The notes under the pieces are model-generated. The model saw only the letters and a program-made list of their open reading frames with translations, did no database searches and was not told where the DNA came from. The position numbers and the translations under genes were made by a program. This document shows positions 35,417-44,267 of a stretch of 64,000 nt of DNA, piece by piece. Position 1 is the stretch's first letter, and the number at the start of each line of letters is the position of its first letter. This DNA comes from JBMYZL01 sp049610385. Its GTDB lineage: Bacteria > Bacteroidota > Bacteroidia > Flavobacteriales_D > Sanyastnellaceae. Location: the NCBI GenBank assembly GCA_049610385.1, contig JBMYZL010000016.1:1-64000 (forward strand), written 5' to 3'.

Positions 35417-36499
35417 TCAACGAATCAAAGTCAGCTGGCCCGATTGCTCTATGGGGCGGCTTCCGGGTTTTTTCAAAACCATTTTCCAGATGTATACCCC
35501 CATTTCGGCACGCACGGATCCGCCAGCCATCATGCCATTCCAACCCAATTCCCCAGGATGCCAGCTCCAAACCACCTGGCCCCACCGATTGTAGACATCA
35601 AATTGTTTGACTTCGACATCTTCTTCTACAACTGGCAAAAAACGGTCATTCTCCCCATCGTGGTTCGGGGTGAATGCGTTGGGCACAAACCACCCAGCGC
35701 CTGCGACACCATCGCTTGGTCTATCCGATTCCTCCGCCGGTCCCTTTCCCTCATCTTGGGCCGATTCCATGTCTTGGGGCGCTTCTTGAATTCCGAAACG
35801 ATCCACAAAGTAGTAAGCAAATTGCGGGTTGGTTCCCGAACGATATTCGATGTTGACCCAGTCATCAGAACCGAACATACCAAAGGTGAAATGGGTCCAT
35901 TGTTGAACCGCCGTAAAAACAAATTCGATTTCACGCCATCCCTCATCATAGAGAATGCTGGACATGCGGAATGTGGGATCAACCGTCAAGGGCATTCCGG
36001 CGATTTGTTGTTCCACCCCATTGGAAAAGGCAATGCCCAATCCCGATGCCCCCAAACCCGCCTGCGACAATGGAGTCAGCTCGCCATTGGTGATGAAAAA
36101 GGAAAATGCATAACGCATGCCCGGCTGCAAGGGTTCCGAGAACTGCCCGCGCAAATATTCGCGTTCATTGGTGCCAGGCAGGCCACAAGCACGAATTCCC
36201 ATGACGCCGCGCGCATGATAAGGTTGAACCATCGCCACGGGTGTCTCAGGTAAATCTCCACCCAAACTGCCATCCAAGTGATATGCATCCGGATCTGCAG
36301 TGGCACTGCCTGCATTGGTCCAATGCTGAACGAGAGACCATTGACCCGAGTTGTTCGGAGGCGCATCCATTTGCTCAAAGCTCCCATTCAAAATGGATTG
36401 ACTGCTCATGGGGTGGATTCCCCAGCAGCACAGAGCCACAAATGACACCAGGAGCTGCGCTCCCGCAGGCGCAAAGGAGGTTTGAATGCCTTTCTTCAT
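35417..36499 (-). CDS. secreted protein with type B T9SS (gliding-motility) C-terminal domain
   Basis: 360 residues. A signal peptide follows MKKGIQTSF. The N-terminal ~230 residues form a beta-rich domain starting ILNGSFEQMDAPPNNSGQW, the usual opening of carbohydrate-binding-like N-GSFE domains in T9SS cargo. After an acidic linker, the last ~85 residues (FVPNAFTPNHDGENDRFLP ... FDVYNRWGQVVW ... GQLTLIR) are the CHU_C type B sorting domain. Likely a surface-exposed or released binding protein. It starts 14 nt after the terminator of the upstream sigma operon, whose T tract may double as its promoter. Confidence 0.82.
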   Translation of the reverse strand: MKKGIQTSFAPAGAQLLVSFVALCCWGIHPMSSQSILNGSFEQMDAPPNNSGQWSLVQHWTNAGSATADPDAYHLDGSLGGDLPETPVAMVQPYHARGVMGIRACGLPGTNEREYLRGQFSEPLQPGMRYAFSFFITNGELTPLSQAGLGASGLGIAFSNGVEQQIAGMPLTVDPTFRMSSILYDEGWREIEFVFTAVQQWTHFTFGMFGSDDWVNIEYRSGTNPQFAYYFVDRFGIQEAPQDMESAQDEGKGPAEESDRPSDGVAGAGWFVPNAFTPNHDGENDRFLPVVEEDVEVKQFDVYNRWGQVVWSWHPGELGWNGMMAGGSVRAEMGVYIWKMVLKKPGSRPIEQSGQLTLIR

Positions 36500-36512
36500 T
36501 TCGTGGAATTTA

Positions 36513-36551
36513 CAAAAAATAATGCGGGGACCCCGCGTTCGGAATCCCCGC
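36513..36551 (-). terminator. intrinsic terminator, possibly doubling as promoter
   Basis: On the minus strand GCGGGGA pairs with TCCCCGC around a 14-nt loop and is followed by ATTATTTTTTG. It should end the sigma-factor operon. The sequence TATTTTTTG is one base longer than TAnnTTTG and sits 14 nt before the next ATG, so it could also serve as the -7 element of the T9SS gene. Confidence 0.6.
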
Positions 36552-36671
36552 ACCTTAACCAAAACAACTTGAACCAAATCTTCTTCGTGCTGCTCACAAA
36601 GTTTTGCGCTCGCACATAAAGAAGACGTTGAAGAGGTGAAAAATGTTGTCTTACAATCATGCCAAAAAACC

Positions 36672-37640
36672 TCAATTTCTGCTGGATGGCATTTTGACGC
36701 TCAGTCCTGCACCGATCCAGAATCCCTCTGGCCACCACCTCAAACTCATTTGCCAGCCCAGTCGATCCGCCAAGGTTCCCTTGCCTTTGGGCTGCTTTCT
36801 CCAAGCACGTTGCTGAATAGCTGCTTGGGCATATGAAACGCCCACCCATGTGGACCACTGATTCATCTTTGTCTGAACCCGATGGGCCAAACCTTCCCGT
36901 TCCAAATCCACCGCACCCAAAGAGGTGATGGACCAACAAGCGGGATTCAACCAAAACACTGCCCCTGCTCCCAGACGAACCTCACTTGAGCTCCTTTTTC
37001 CGATGGACCAGCACCATTCAAAGCCTCCCAGAGCCGCAGCCCGCCAATTCCGTTCCACCGCGAAGGTCAATGTGTCCAATTCAACGCCTAGGGGATAGCG
37101 TTCAAACGTGATGGCATCCACGGCATCCGCGGAGCGAGGGATCCAACCCACAATGGAATCACCTGAGTCAATGCTCGCCAGTTGATCCATGGCAGCTCCC
37201 TTGCTCAGGGCCAATCCAATCACCGGCCTCAAGGCAGCTGATGGCCATGGTGACCACACAGACCGCCCCGAAGCTTCCAAGGTCCATCCCAATTCATTCA
37301 GGCGACCAGAAGACATCCCTGTCCATGATTGGCCTGCTGCCCTTTGAAGCACTTCTTCCAAATGCATGAATCCGGATTCTTGCACGGGTCCGCACCGCCA
37401 CACCGATGCACCTTGCCCTTGAAGTGTCCAAGCATCTTCACCATTTCTCCCTTTCCGAAAGGTTTCCAACGTATCAAAAATCACCTGGCCCTCAATGGAA
37501 ATTGGAATCCCATCGAGAATGATCGAGTCCATGGCTGTCTCTTCGCTTTCAAGACCAGAAGCAGCTGTCAACAAATCGGGGCCCATTGCAACCAACCACA
37601 AAACGAAAACCAATCTTAAGGTGCTCCGCTGTGGTCTCAT
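36672..37640 (-). CDS. exported protein of the sigma-factor operon, unknown function
   Basis: 322 residues. An N-terminal signal (LRLVFVLWLVAMGPDLLTAA) is followed by a Trp-rich, strand-rich sequence (WSPWPSAALRPVIGLALSKG, WRAAALGGFEWCWSIGKRSS, SEVRLGAGAVFWLNPACWSI) that suggests an outer-membrane barrel or a porin-like envelope protein. It ends in FWIGAGLSVKMPSSRN. No family is recognised. It starts 14 bp after the putative anti-sigma gene and ends before an intrinsic terminator, so it is the third gene of the ECF operon and a likely target or sensor partner. Confidence 0.55.
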   Translation of the reverse strand: MRPQRSTLRLVFVLWLVAMGPDLLTAASGLESEETAMDSIILDGIPISIEGQVIFDTLETFRKGRNGEDAWTLQGQGASVWRCGPVQESGFMHLEEVLQRAAGQSWTGMSSGRLNELGWTLEASGRSVWSPWPSAALRPVIGLALSKGAAMDQLASIDSGDSIVGWIPRSADAVDAITFERYPLGVELDTLTFAVERNWRAAALGGFEWCWSIGKRSSSEVRLGAGAVFWLNPACWSITSLGAVDLEREGLAHRVQTKMNQWSTWVGVSYAQAAIQQRAWRKQPKGKGTLADRLGWQMSLRWWPEGFWIGAGLSVKMPSSRN

Positions 37641-37654
37641 GGCACTTAATCAAA

Positions 37655-38218
37655 TCAATCTTCAATGATGATGCGCGCATCCATTCGCCACACGCCCTCC
37701 GATGGTTGTTGAAGTTCAGCCGGTTTGATTTCATCCTCCTCAATTTCCATGACCAAATGGGGATGCAGTTCCGAAACATTTGGTTCCATGGGCTTCAAAG
37801 GCTCCGGTTCGGAAGAAGCCATCCCAGCCAAATTCTGGGCATCGCTGGGAGGTTTTGATTGCACAGACTTCACTTCAGGCCCTGCCGTCACAGTCTCCAA
37901 TGGAAAATCATGCTCGTCGGCGAAAGCCTCTTCCTTCAAATCCGGGGTGGACTCCGCTGCAGAGGGAGGTTCCATCCCTGGTGGCTGAGGGTCGTCCAGC
38001 ACGCGCGATTCAGGTGCATCCATGGATCCGGTGTAGATGCCCAATGCCATACCCAAAATCAAAACGGTTGCCAGAGCCCACCTCCAGTGATTGAACCCAT
38101 GCCTTCCTCCCACCACTTGGGTATCCAAGGACTCAAAAACAGACTGCTCCAACCCTTTTGGTGGATTCACCTCATGAGACCGCAAGGTCTCTGCCAATTT
38201 CTGCTCAAAAGAATTCAT
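37655..38218 (-). CDS. putative anti-sigma factor (single-pass membrane protein)
   Basis: 187 residues. A ~45-residue cytoplasmic N-terminus (SFEQKLAETLRSHEVNPPKGLEQSVFESL) is followed by one transmembrane helix (WRWALATVLILGMALGIYTG) and an acidic, Pro-rich periplasmic tail. There is no zinc-binding HxxxCxxC motif. Size, topology and position right after the ECF sigma gene (4-nt overlap) support an anti-sigma role. This rests on context rather than on a recognisable domain. Confidence 0.6.
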   Translation of the reverse strand: MNSFEQKLAETLRSHEVNPPKGLEQSVFESLDTQVVGGRHGFNHWRWALATVLILGMALGIYTGSMDAPESRVLDDPQPPGMEPPSAAESTPDLKEEAFADEHDFPLETVTAGPEVKSVQSKPPSDAQNLAGMASSEPEPLKPMEPNVSELHPHLVMEIEEDEIKPAELQQPSEGVWRMDARIIIED

Positions 38219-38826
38219 TGTTCACCTTTCTTCTTGTGTTCCAAAGCCGCATCACCTGTTTCAGGAATGAATTGCGGCTGCGCCCGAAGCGACATCCGCT
38301 GCAGCACGTCTTGCAAGTAACGACGAGCTCGCGACAGCTGACTTTTCGAGGTGTTGAGGTCAATGCCCAACATCTCTGCAATCTCCTTGTGTTTGTATCC
38401 TTCAATGATGTACATCTGAAAAACCATTCCGTATCCTTTCGGGAGTTCAGCAATCGCTTGCATCAACTCTTCTGCAGTGAAATCACTATCCTTGAACGCA
38501 TCCAAGTCCGCAGGGGTTGCATACACCTCGTCAATATCTGCATGACGGATGTGTTTGAGGTTCTTGCGATAATGCGTAATCGCTGTGTTGATTACAATGC
38601 GACGCATCCAACCTTCAAAACTGTTGTGCTCCGTGAAACTATCCAGATTTTTAAAAATCTTGACCCAAGCCTCTTGCATGACATCTGTGGCGTCCACTTG
38701 GGTATTGGTGTAGCGAAGCGCAACGGCGTACAACATGGAACTGAAACGCTCATAAAGCCGGGTTTGACCGCGACGATTGCCCAGTTTACAAATCTGAATG
38801 AGTTCGAGAAGTTCGTCCTCCATCAT
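38215..38826 (-). CDS. RNA polymerase ECF sigma-70 factor
   Basis: 203 residues. Region 2 is visible in YAVALRYTNTQVDATDVMQEAWVK and FEGWMRRIVINTAITHYRK; region 4 in LPKGYGMVFQMYIIEGYKHKEIAEML and GIDLNTSKSQLSRARRYLQDVL. It directs polymerase to stress or envelope promoters when released by the downstream membrane protein, whose gene it overlaps by 4 nt. A ~25-residue hydrophilic C-terminal tail follows region 4. An ATG one codon later (38823) is equally possible as the start. Confidence 0.93.
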   Translation of the reverse strand: MMEDELLELIQICKLGNRRGQTRLYERFSSMLYAVALRYTNTQVDATDVMQEAWVKIFKNLDSFTEHNSFEGWMRRIVINTAITHYRKNLKHIRHADIDEVYATPADLDAFKDSDFTAEELMQAIAELPKGYGMVFQMYIIEGYKHKEIAEMLGIDLNTSKSQLSRARRYLQDVLQRMSLRAQPQFIPETGDAALEHKKKGEQ

Positions 38827-38907
38827 GCGCTTCTAGTCGGGTTCTGGCAGTGTTCCGGTTCAATTGAAAAACGAATTCAAGGGCTTTGAGGTTGCATGCC
38901 ACATGAC

Positions 38908-39921
38908 TCAAAGGTCAAAATGAGATTTGGGCAAACCCAACCAATCCAAAGCGGCATTGTGGTAGATGTCCTCCACGGTGCTTTCAGGCAAATCCATTTC
39001 TGCAATGTAGGCGCCAATGTCCAGGTCACCCAACGGAAAAGGATAATCACTGCCCAGACAAATTTTGTCACTCCCTTGAATCTTCATGACATACGCAAGC
39101 AAATCGGGGTCATGTGTAATGCTGTCAATCCAAAATTTGCCCAAGTATTCACGCGGGTTGACCGAATTGTCAATGGCCACCAAATCCGGCCGACAATTGA
39201 ACCCATGCTCAACCCGCCCCAAGGTGGGCAAAAAAGATCCGCCTGCATGACTGAACATCACCCGCAAGCCGGGTAGCCGTTCCAACACCCCACCAAAAAT
39301 CATGGAACAAGCCGCCCTGGAGGTTTCAGCAGGCATGCCCACAAGCCATGGAAGCCAATATTTCTCCATTTCCTGACGCCCCATCATTTCCCATGGATGC
39401 ACCATGACGGCCATTCCCAACCGTTCACAAGCTCCAAAAAACTCAAAAAATCGAGGCTCCGACAGGTTCAGCCCATTGATGTTCGAACCGATTTGAACGC
39501 CGCGGTGTCCATGGCTGTGAACCCGCTCGAGCTCTCGAATCGCCAAGTCAGGATCCTGCATCGGAACCGTCGCCAGAGCCACATAGTGTTTGGGGTGCTC
39601 TTTGGCCAAATCCGTGAGGTGGTCATTCAAAAATTGACCCAACACCAAAGCATCTGCCGGATTGGCGTCATAACTGAACATGACTGGAATTGTACACACC
39701 ACCTGGACTTGCGTACCGTGTGTTGCATATTCTTCGATGCGTTCTCGGGCATCCCAACAATTGGAGGCAATCTCGCGGAAAAACTTGTCACCCTGCATCA
39801 TCCGTGCATAACCCGGACGGTTGCTGGGCTCCAAATGAATGAATTGACCGTAGCCAAACTTTTCTGTCCACCGCGGCATTTTGCGCGGCAGAATGTGGGT
39901 GTGAGTGTCAATTTTCAACAT
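38908..39921 (-). CDS. ACMSD-like amidohydrolase (aminocarboxymuconate-semialdehyde decarboxylase family)
   Basis: 337 residues, a metal-dependent TIM barrel. The zinc ligands are in KIDTHTHILPRKMPRW, MVHPWEMMG and MFSHAGGSFLPTLGRV, and the last Asp is in ICLGSDYPFPLGDLD. These match ACMSD of the kynurenine pathway of tryptophan breakdown, including the RxxHG-type GRVEHGFN segment. No other kynurenine gene is present in the window. It starts 39 bp after the nucleotidyltransferase gene on the same strand, so it may be transcribed with the glycosyltransferase-kinase cassette, though a functional link is not evident. Confidence 0.87.
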   Translation of the reverse strand: MLKIDTHTHILPRKMPRWTEKFGYGQFIHLEPSNRPGYARMMQGDKFFREIASNCWDARERIEEYATHGTQVQVVCTIPVMFSYDANPADALVLGQFLNDHLTDLAKEHPKHYVALATVPMQDPDLAIRELERVHSHGHRGVQIGSNINGLNLSEPRFFEFFGACERLGMAVMVHPWEMMGRQEMEKYWLPWLVGMPAETSRAACSMIFGGVLERLPGLRVMFSHAGGSFLPTLGRVEHGFNCRPDLVAIDNSVNPREYLGKFWIDSITHDPDLLAYVMKIQGSDKICLGSDYPFPLGDLDIGAYIAEMDLPESTVEDIYHNAALDWLGLPKSHFDL

Positions 39922-39960
39922 GCTGCCTGCAAGGTCGCAAAGTCAGGATGAAAATCCGGT

Positions 39961-41046
39961 TCAGGTGCCCAAATCCCATGGCGTCCAATAACTGGCCCAG
40001 AACATGCGAAGTTGTCCCATGACATTTTCCCCCCGGGCATGCAATCGTGTCATGCGAATCGCAGTACGAATCGGGCGAACCCCAGTCCATGACAAAACCC
40101 CGCGAGCCTCAGATTCCCAGTGGTTGCGATAGACCATTCTTCGCCAACGCCTTTCAGGTCCCGACCCGCCCACCCATACCACCTGTGCAGGGAGCCGACA
40201 TCCGAATGCCAATAGGGACTGGATGGCCCAATTCCACATGAACAACCTGCCGTCATCCTCAAAAACAGCCCGCAATTGCAACCACTCACGGGGTGACCAT
40301 TGAGAAGTGAGTTTCTGGATGTCCAGCAACCACATGCCTGAGGACCAGACATCCATGTAGCCATTGGCCACGACCGTGTGAACCAAGGGAATGCCAGACA
40401 TGGCCCACATTCCAGCAGGCCAGCCCGGTACTGAACTTGGATTCTCTCGCGTTTGTTGCCACCAGATTCGACTCCGTTTTCGGGAAATCAATCCACCCAA
40501 ACGCCAATGGATGTCCACCGAGGCGTTCCACTGAGGATGACGGAACGGAAGCGCATGGTGGGTTTCTTGATAGCGGTTTGGGTGATTGGACCACAAGGCC
40601 ATGGCCGATGCGTCCACTTCAAATCCGGCCTGGAACAAAATGTCAAAGGCTTGGTGGGATTGGTCCAAAGGCAACCACAAATCCACATCTGACATGGTTC
40701 TCAAGCCAGGATTTGGCAACTGTGCTTGCACAGCCAATCCTTTCAAAGCCACCACGGACAGGCCAGCGTCCAACATCAACTGCACAACAGGTCGAATGCT
40801 TCTTTCAAGCCAACGCTGGTTCAACCACCAGTAACGCTCATATTTTCGCACATGACCCGGGAACGGTATGGGCAAAAGGTTACGCTGAAGGATTTCTTGG
40901 ATCGCTGGCATCATGCGAACAATGCGGGGGTCCAAGTCGGACATGTCCACCTCCCTCGACCACGACCGAATGTGTCGCTCCATCAAAGCAGGGTCTTCGG
41001 ACAACAAACCCCGAATCAACTGGTGAAATTGTTCGTCCAAATTCAT
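39961..41046 (-). CDS. nucleotidyltransferase-fold protein (NTP_transf_5 family)
   Basis: 361 residues. The core is VVALKGLAVQAQLPNPGLRTMSDVDLWLP, with the ALKG and SDVDL pair of the NTP_transf_5 (PF14907) family, where the DxD aspartates would hold metal and nucleotide. An all-helical N-terminal part (~80 residues) and a Trp-rich C-terminal half (VDIHWRLGGLISRKRSRIWWQ) follow the family pattern. Members often neighbour HPr-kinase-like and PqqD-like proteins in polysaccharide or peptide-modification loci, as here. The start overlaps the stop of the kinase-glycosyltransferase gene by 4 nt. The acceptor is unknown. Confidence 0.8.
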   Translation of the reverse strand: MNLDEQFHQLIRGLLSEDPALMERHIRSWSREVDMSDLDPRIVRMMPAIQEILQRNLLPIPFPGHVRKYERYWWLNQRWLERSIRPVVQLMLDAGLSVVALKGLAVQAQLPNPGLRTMSDVDLWLPLDQSHQAFDILFQAGFEVDASAMALWSNHPNRYQETHHALPFRHPQWNASVDIHWRLGGLISRKRSRIWWQQTRENPSSVPGWPAGMWAMSGIPLVHTVVANGYMDVWSSGMWLLDIQKLTSQWSPREWLQLRAVFEDDGRLFMWNWAIQSLLAFGCRLPAQVVWVGGSGPERRWRRMVYRNHWESEARGVLSWTGVRPIRTAIRMTRLHARGENVMGQLRMFWASYWTPWDLGT

Positions 41047-44000
41047 TTGGGCGCATCCGAAGAATTGTCTGTTTGCCGACCTGAGCGCAGATGCCGATGA
41101 ATCGTGTTCAAGTAAGCCTGATGATTGACCTCTGCAGTCATGTTGTTTTCGTGAATTCGCCTGCGAACCAAGACCTCATCGATATACTCGAAAACGAGGC
41201 CTTGACGCATGGCGGGCGCAATCCATTCAATGAAATCTGCAAACCGCTGATCCAAATCCATCGCTCCAAGGCGATTCACCAAGGCCAGACTCATGAGTGC
41301 GTTCGATCGCAACAACGCCCGGTGATTCCCAGGGCGTGCCCGATGCCGTGCAAGACCCGATTCATGGAAATCCTCAAATTCTTCCACGAGGCTTCCGATG
41401 CACCACATTTCCTTGGGTGAGCTGGTCTTTTTTAGCCTCACTTGGGCTTCCAATCGGGTGGGGAGCCAAAAATCATCGTGATCACAAAAAGCAACCGAAT
41501 GAACATCACTTGGCATTTTGGACAAGGCCAAGTTGATGGCCGAAGGCGCGCCACCATTTTTCTGGTCCAAAACCCGCCAGCGCAAATCCGACTCAGCGTG
41601 GGCCCGTGCTATGTCCAGTGTTCGGTCTTGGCTGCCATCATTCACAATGCATCCCACCCAATCCCGATGCGTTTGATTTTCAATGGCTCGCATTGTTTCA
41701 TCCAGAAATCGTTCAGAATTGTATGCTGTGATCACCACATAGACGAGATGCCTTGTATGGAGTGGGCCAACCTTCTTTCGTTGAATCCTGTCTCGAAGGA
41801 TGCTCATCATTTCCAACTTCATCGGCTCTTTGTTATGGCTGTTGTTGTGCGGACCAAAATGACGCTCCACAAGAACCGATTGACACACGCTTACCACCCC
41901 AAAGCGGTCTTGCAAACGCCCTGCAATTTCCGTGTCATCCCCCAAACGGTATGACTCGTCAAATCCATTCAATGCATGCAGAGCTGTTCGGGAAACCACC
42001 CAACCGCTGGGCACATTGCATTTGTGGGGTACTTTCATCGACGGCGACCAATCCTTAGGCCATTGAAAACCTGGGGCCAAAACAGGCCGGCACCAAACCG
42101 TAGACCAATGGGCTTGCGGGTTGGATTTCAAATGTTCCATTTGTGCCTTCATCTTATCTGGCAACCAACAATCATCTTGATCCAACAGGGCAACCCATGG
42201 GCTCGTGCATGCCTTCCAACCGACATTTCTCGCACCCGCCACACCCAAATTCTTCTCCAAATGAATGACCATTCCCGCCTCGCCCAAAGCATCAGGAACA
42301 TGAGCATCCAACCAAGCACCAGAGGCATCCGTGGACGCATCATTGACAAAACAAACAACTTGCGGTTTCAGGGTCTGGTTGGCGATGCAATCCAAGAGAA
42401 CAGGTAGAAATTCGAGGCCATTATATACCGGAACCACAACATCGAACTGCCAGGCGCGGTCCTCATCTCTGAGGGATGACAACATTTTGGGCGCTTGACC
42501 ACTTTCTGTCTCGCGTCGACGCTTGATGGAACGGGCCAATGCGTCCAGAACCCCGAGGGATTCGGCACTTTTGCCGGCCACCGAGTTCGATCCGTGAAAA
42601 TGATAATGAAGCGTGGTCTGATGCAAAATTTGGTAAGGAATATTCGCCTCACGGACCCGATTCCACCAATCAAAATCCTCACTGAAGCGCATCTCCTCAT
42701 CAAACACACCCACCTGCTCAAACGTCTCGATGCGAACCAAAATGGCACCCAAATGCACGTGACTCACGTGTTTTTCATCATCCAAATATTTGTCAATGGG
42801 ATCCTCCAAACCCGCTGCCACATGGTATTTGACCAAGCCCCCCACAACTTGCAAATGTGGATGCCGAAAAGCGTGTGAAGCTTGCTGCAACCATTTGTCC
42901 TCAGGCCATTCGTCGTCATGGTCACAGAAAGCAACCCAATCCGCATTTTCCATCCGGGCTCTCGCAAGGCCTGCATTTCTCGCTGCCGCAGGCCCCTTGT
43001 TTTCTGGAAGGCGGATGTACATCACATGCCGTGGATAATCGGATTCCAACTTGCGCATTCTGTTCACCGACTCCGCGTCGGTACTGGCATCATCAACCAA
43101 CATCAACCGCATCGCAGCTCGGGTCCAATCCTGACTGCGCAGCGATTCCCAAGCGCGAAATATTTCCGGTCCAGGGTTGTATGCAGGCATCACAACGGCT
43201 ACCCGCATCACACGGTCGGCAGCTGCCAATGGAAACCGCCAAACATTGCGTCGGAGTGCATGAGACAGTCGCCATTTGTAAACAGGAAGACGGCGCAACA
43301 ACTGCGAAATTTTGGACCAACTTTCCGACCGCCCCTCGGGCAAATGGTGCAATGTTGTCGGTGCAATGGCCAACAAGGCTTCCCCCGCATTGATGGATTC
43401 AAAAGGCAGCAAATGCCCTTCTTCCATGTCCGCCTCGGGCAACGCCGGAACCAAAACGCCTTTCAACCGCATGGGGCCGGCCAATGCACCCAAATCGGTC
43501 AAGCGGGTCAAGGCCTTGGCATCAGGAGATGGCAAACGCAACTTCGGTCGCAAATGATCAAAATAGGCCGATACCGCTTCCCAGGTCAACTTGATTGAAT
43601 TGTACAATGGATAGACTGAGGAGTTCTCACCGGTGTCCACCAGAACATAATCGTCTCCCTGAGACGGATAACCAGATTCCAGCAGGCTCACAACGGTGGT
43701 GGACTTTCCGCTGCCACTCGGGCCAGGAATCAGCCATGCCGACTCGGAATCAGCAGAGACAGCTGCTGCATGCATCAATTGAAAGGTGGTTCCGCGACTC
43801 CACCAATGCAACAAGATGCGAAAGGGGAATGTCGCTTCCCACCAAGGCAAATCGTCAAGATGGGCCACCCAAAACAAACCCACACCATCTCGATGCGCAT
43901 GAATCATCCGCTGCCAAGGCTGGAATCGCAGATCAAACCGCACGGGCTTTCCATCCGAATCCAATGGAACACCAGCTTCTGTGAATTTGGTGTTCAACCA

Positions 44001-44267
44001 GTTGGGGGCTTGGAGGGGAGCAGACATGCTGGCGTGGGTGCCAGCCCAAATCACGAAGTCTGGCGCTGCATCTACCCCAGCGTTCCATTCAGATTCTTCC
44101 CAATGTGAAATCGCCGGCGAAAGGCGTGCCCACAACTCATCCGAGTGGCAATGGACTGCGAGAACTTGATTTCCCAACCGAAAAACCATCCGAGGCTGGA
44201 CATCATTTCCCTCCGACATGGCGTGAAGTGCCGCATCGAAAAACGCATGAAAATCAGATTCGGTCAT
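41043..44267 (-). CDS. HPr-kinase-like domain fused to three GT2 glycosyltransferase domains
   Basis: 1074 residues. Residues 1-350 resemble the HPr-kinase-related kinase A family: the P-loop GPSGSGKST lies at 182-190 after LMHAAAVSADSESAWLI, with GDDYVLVD at 204-211. Three GT-A family-2 glycosyltransferase domains follow at ~355-590 (VDDAS 391-395, CDHDDE 448-453), ~608-835 (VNDAS 641-645, LDQDDC 695-700) and ~842-1060 (VNDGS 875-879, CDHDDF 928-933). All three keep the nucleotide and DxD motifs, so all may be active. The first ~170 residues are not the HprK N-domain. It is coupled by ATGA overlaps to a PqqD-like gene upstream and the nucleotidyltransferase gene downstream. I have not seen this four-domain fusion described. 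The substrate is unknown. Confidence 0.85.
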   Translation of the reverse strand: MTESDFHAFFDAALHAMSEGNDVQPRMVFRLGNQVLAVHCHSDELWARLSPAISHWEESEWNAGVDAAPDFVIWAGTHASMSAPLQAPNWLNTKFTEAGVPLDSDGKPVRFDLRFQPWQRMIHAHRDGVGLFWVAHLDDLPWWEATFPFRILLHWWSRGTTFQLMHAAAVSADSESAWLIPGPSGSGKSTTVVSLLESGYPSQGDDYVLVDTGENSSVYPLYNSIKLTWEAVSAYFDHLRPKLRLPSPDAKALTRLTDLGALAGPMRLKGVLVPALPEADMEEGHLLPFESINAGEALLAIAPTTLHHLPEGRSESWSKISQLLRRLPVYKWRLSHALRRNVWRFPLAAADRVMRVAVVMPAYNPGPEIFRAWESLRSQDWTRAAMRLMLVDDASTDAESVNRMRKLESDYPRHVMYIRLPENKGPAAARNAGLARARMENADWVAFCDHDDEWPEDKWLQQASHAFRHPHLQVVGGLVKYHVAAGLEDPIDKYLDDEKHVSHVHLGAILVRIETFEQVGVFDEEMRFSEDFDWWNRVREANIPYQILHQTTLHYHFHGSNSVAGKSAESLGVLDALARSIKRRRETESGQAPKMLSSLRDEDRAWQFDVVVPVYNGLEFLPVLLDCIANQTLKPQVVCFVNDASTDASGAWLDAHVPDALGEAGMVIHLEKNLGVAGARNVGWKACTSPWVALLDQDDCWLPDKMKAQMEHLKSNPQAHWSTVWCRPVLAPGFQWPKDWSPSMKVPHKCNVPSGWVVSRTALHALNGFDESYRLGDDTEIAGRLQDRFGVVSVCQSVLVERHFGPHNNSHNKEPMKLEMMSILRDRIQRKKVGPLHTRHLVYVVITAYNSERFLDETMRAIENQTHRDWVGCIVNDGSQDRTLDIARAHAESDLRWRVLDQKNGGAPSAINLALSKMPSDVHSVAFCDHDDFWLPTRLEAQVRLKKTSSPKEMWCIGSLVEEFEDFHESGLARHRARPGNHRALLRSNALMSLALVNRLGAMDLDQRFADFIEWIAPAMRQGLVFEYIDEVLVRRRIHENNMTAEVNHQAYLNTIHRHLRSGRQTDNSSDAPK

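Noticed and set aside
41043..44267. Reading the N-terminal domain as genuine HPr kinase/phosphorylase
   Set aside because: It lacks the HprK N-domain, no HPr or PTS genes are near, and it is fused to glycosyltransferases; HprK-related is the better term.
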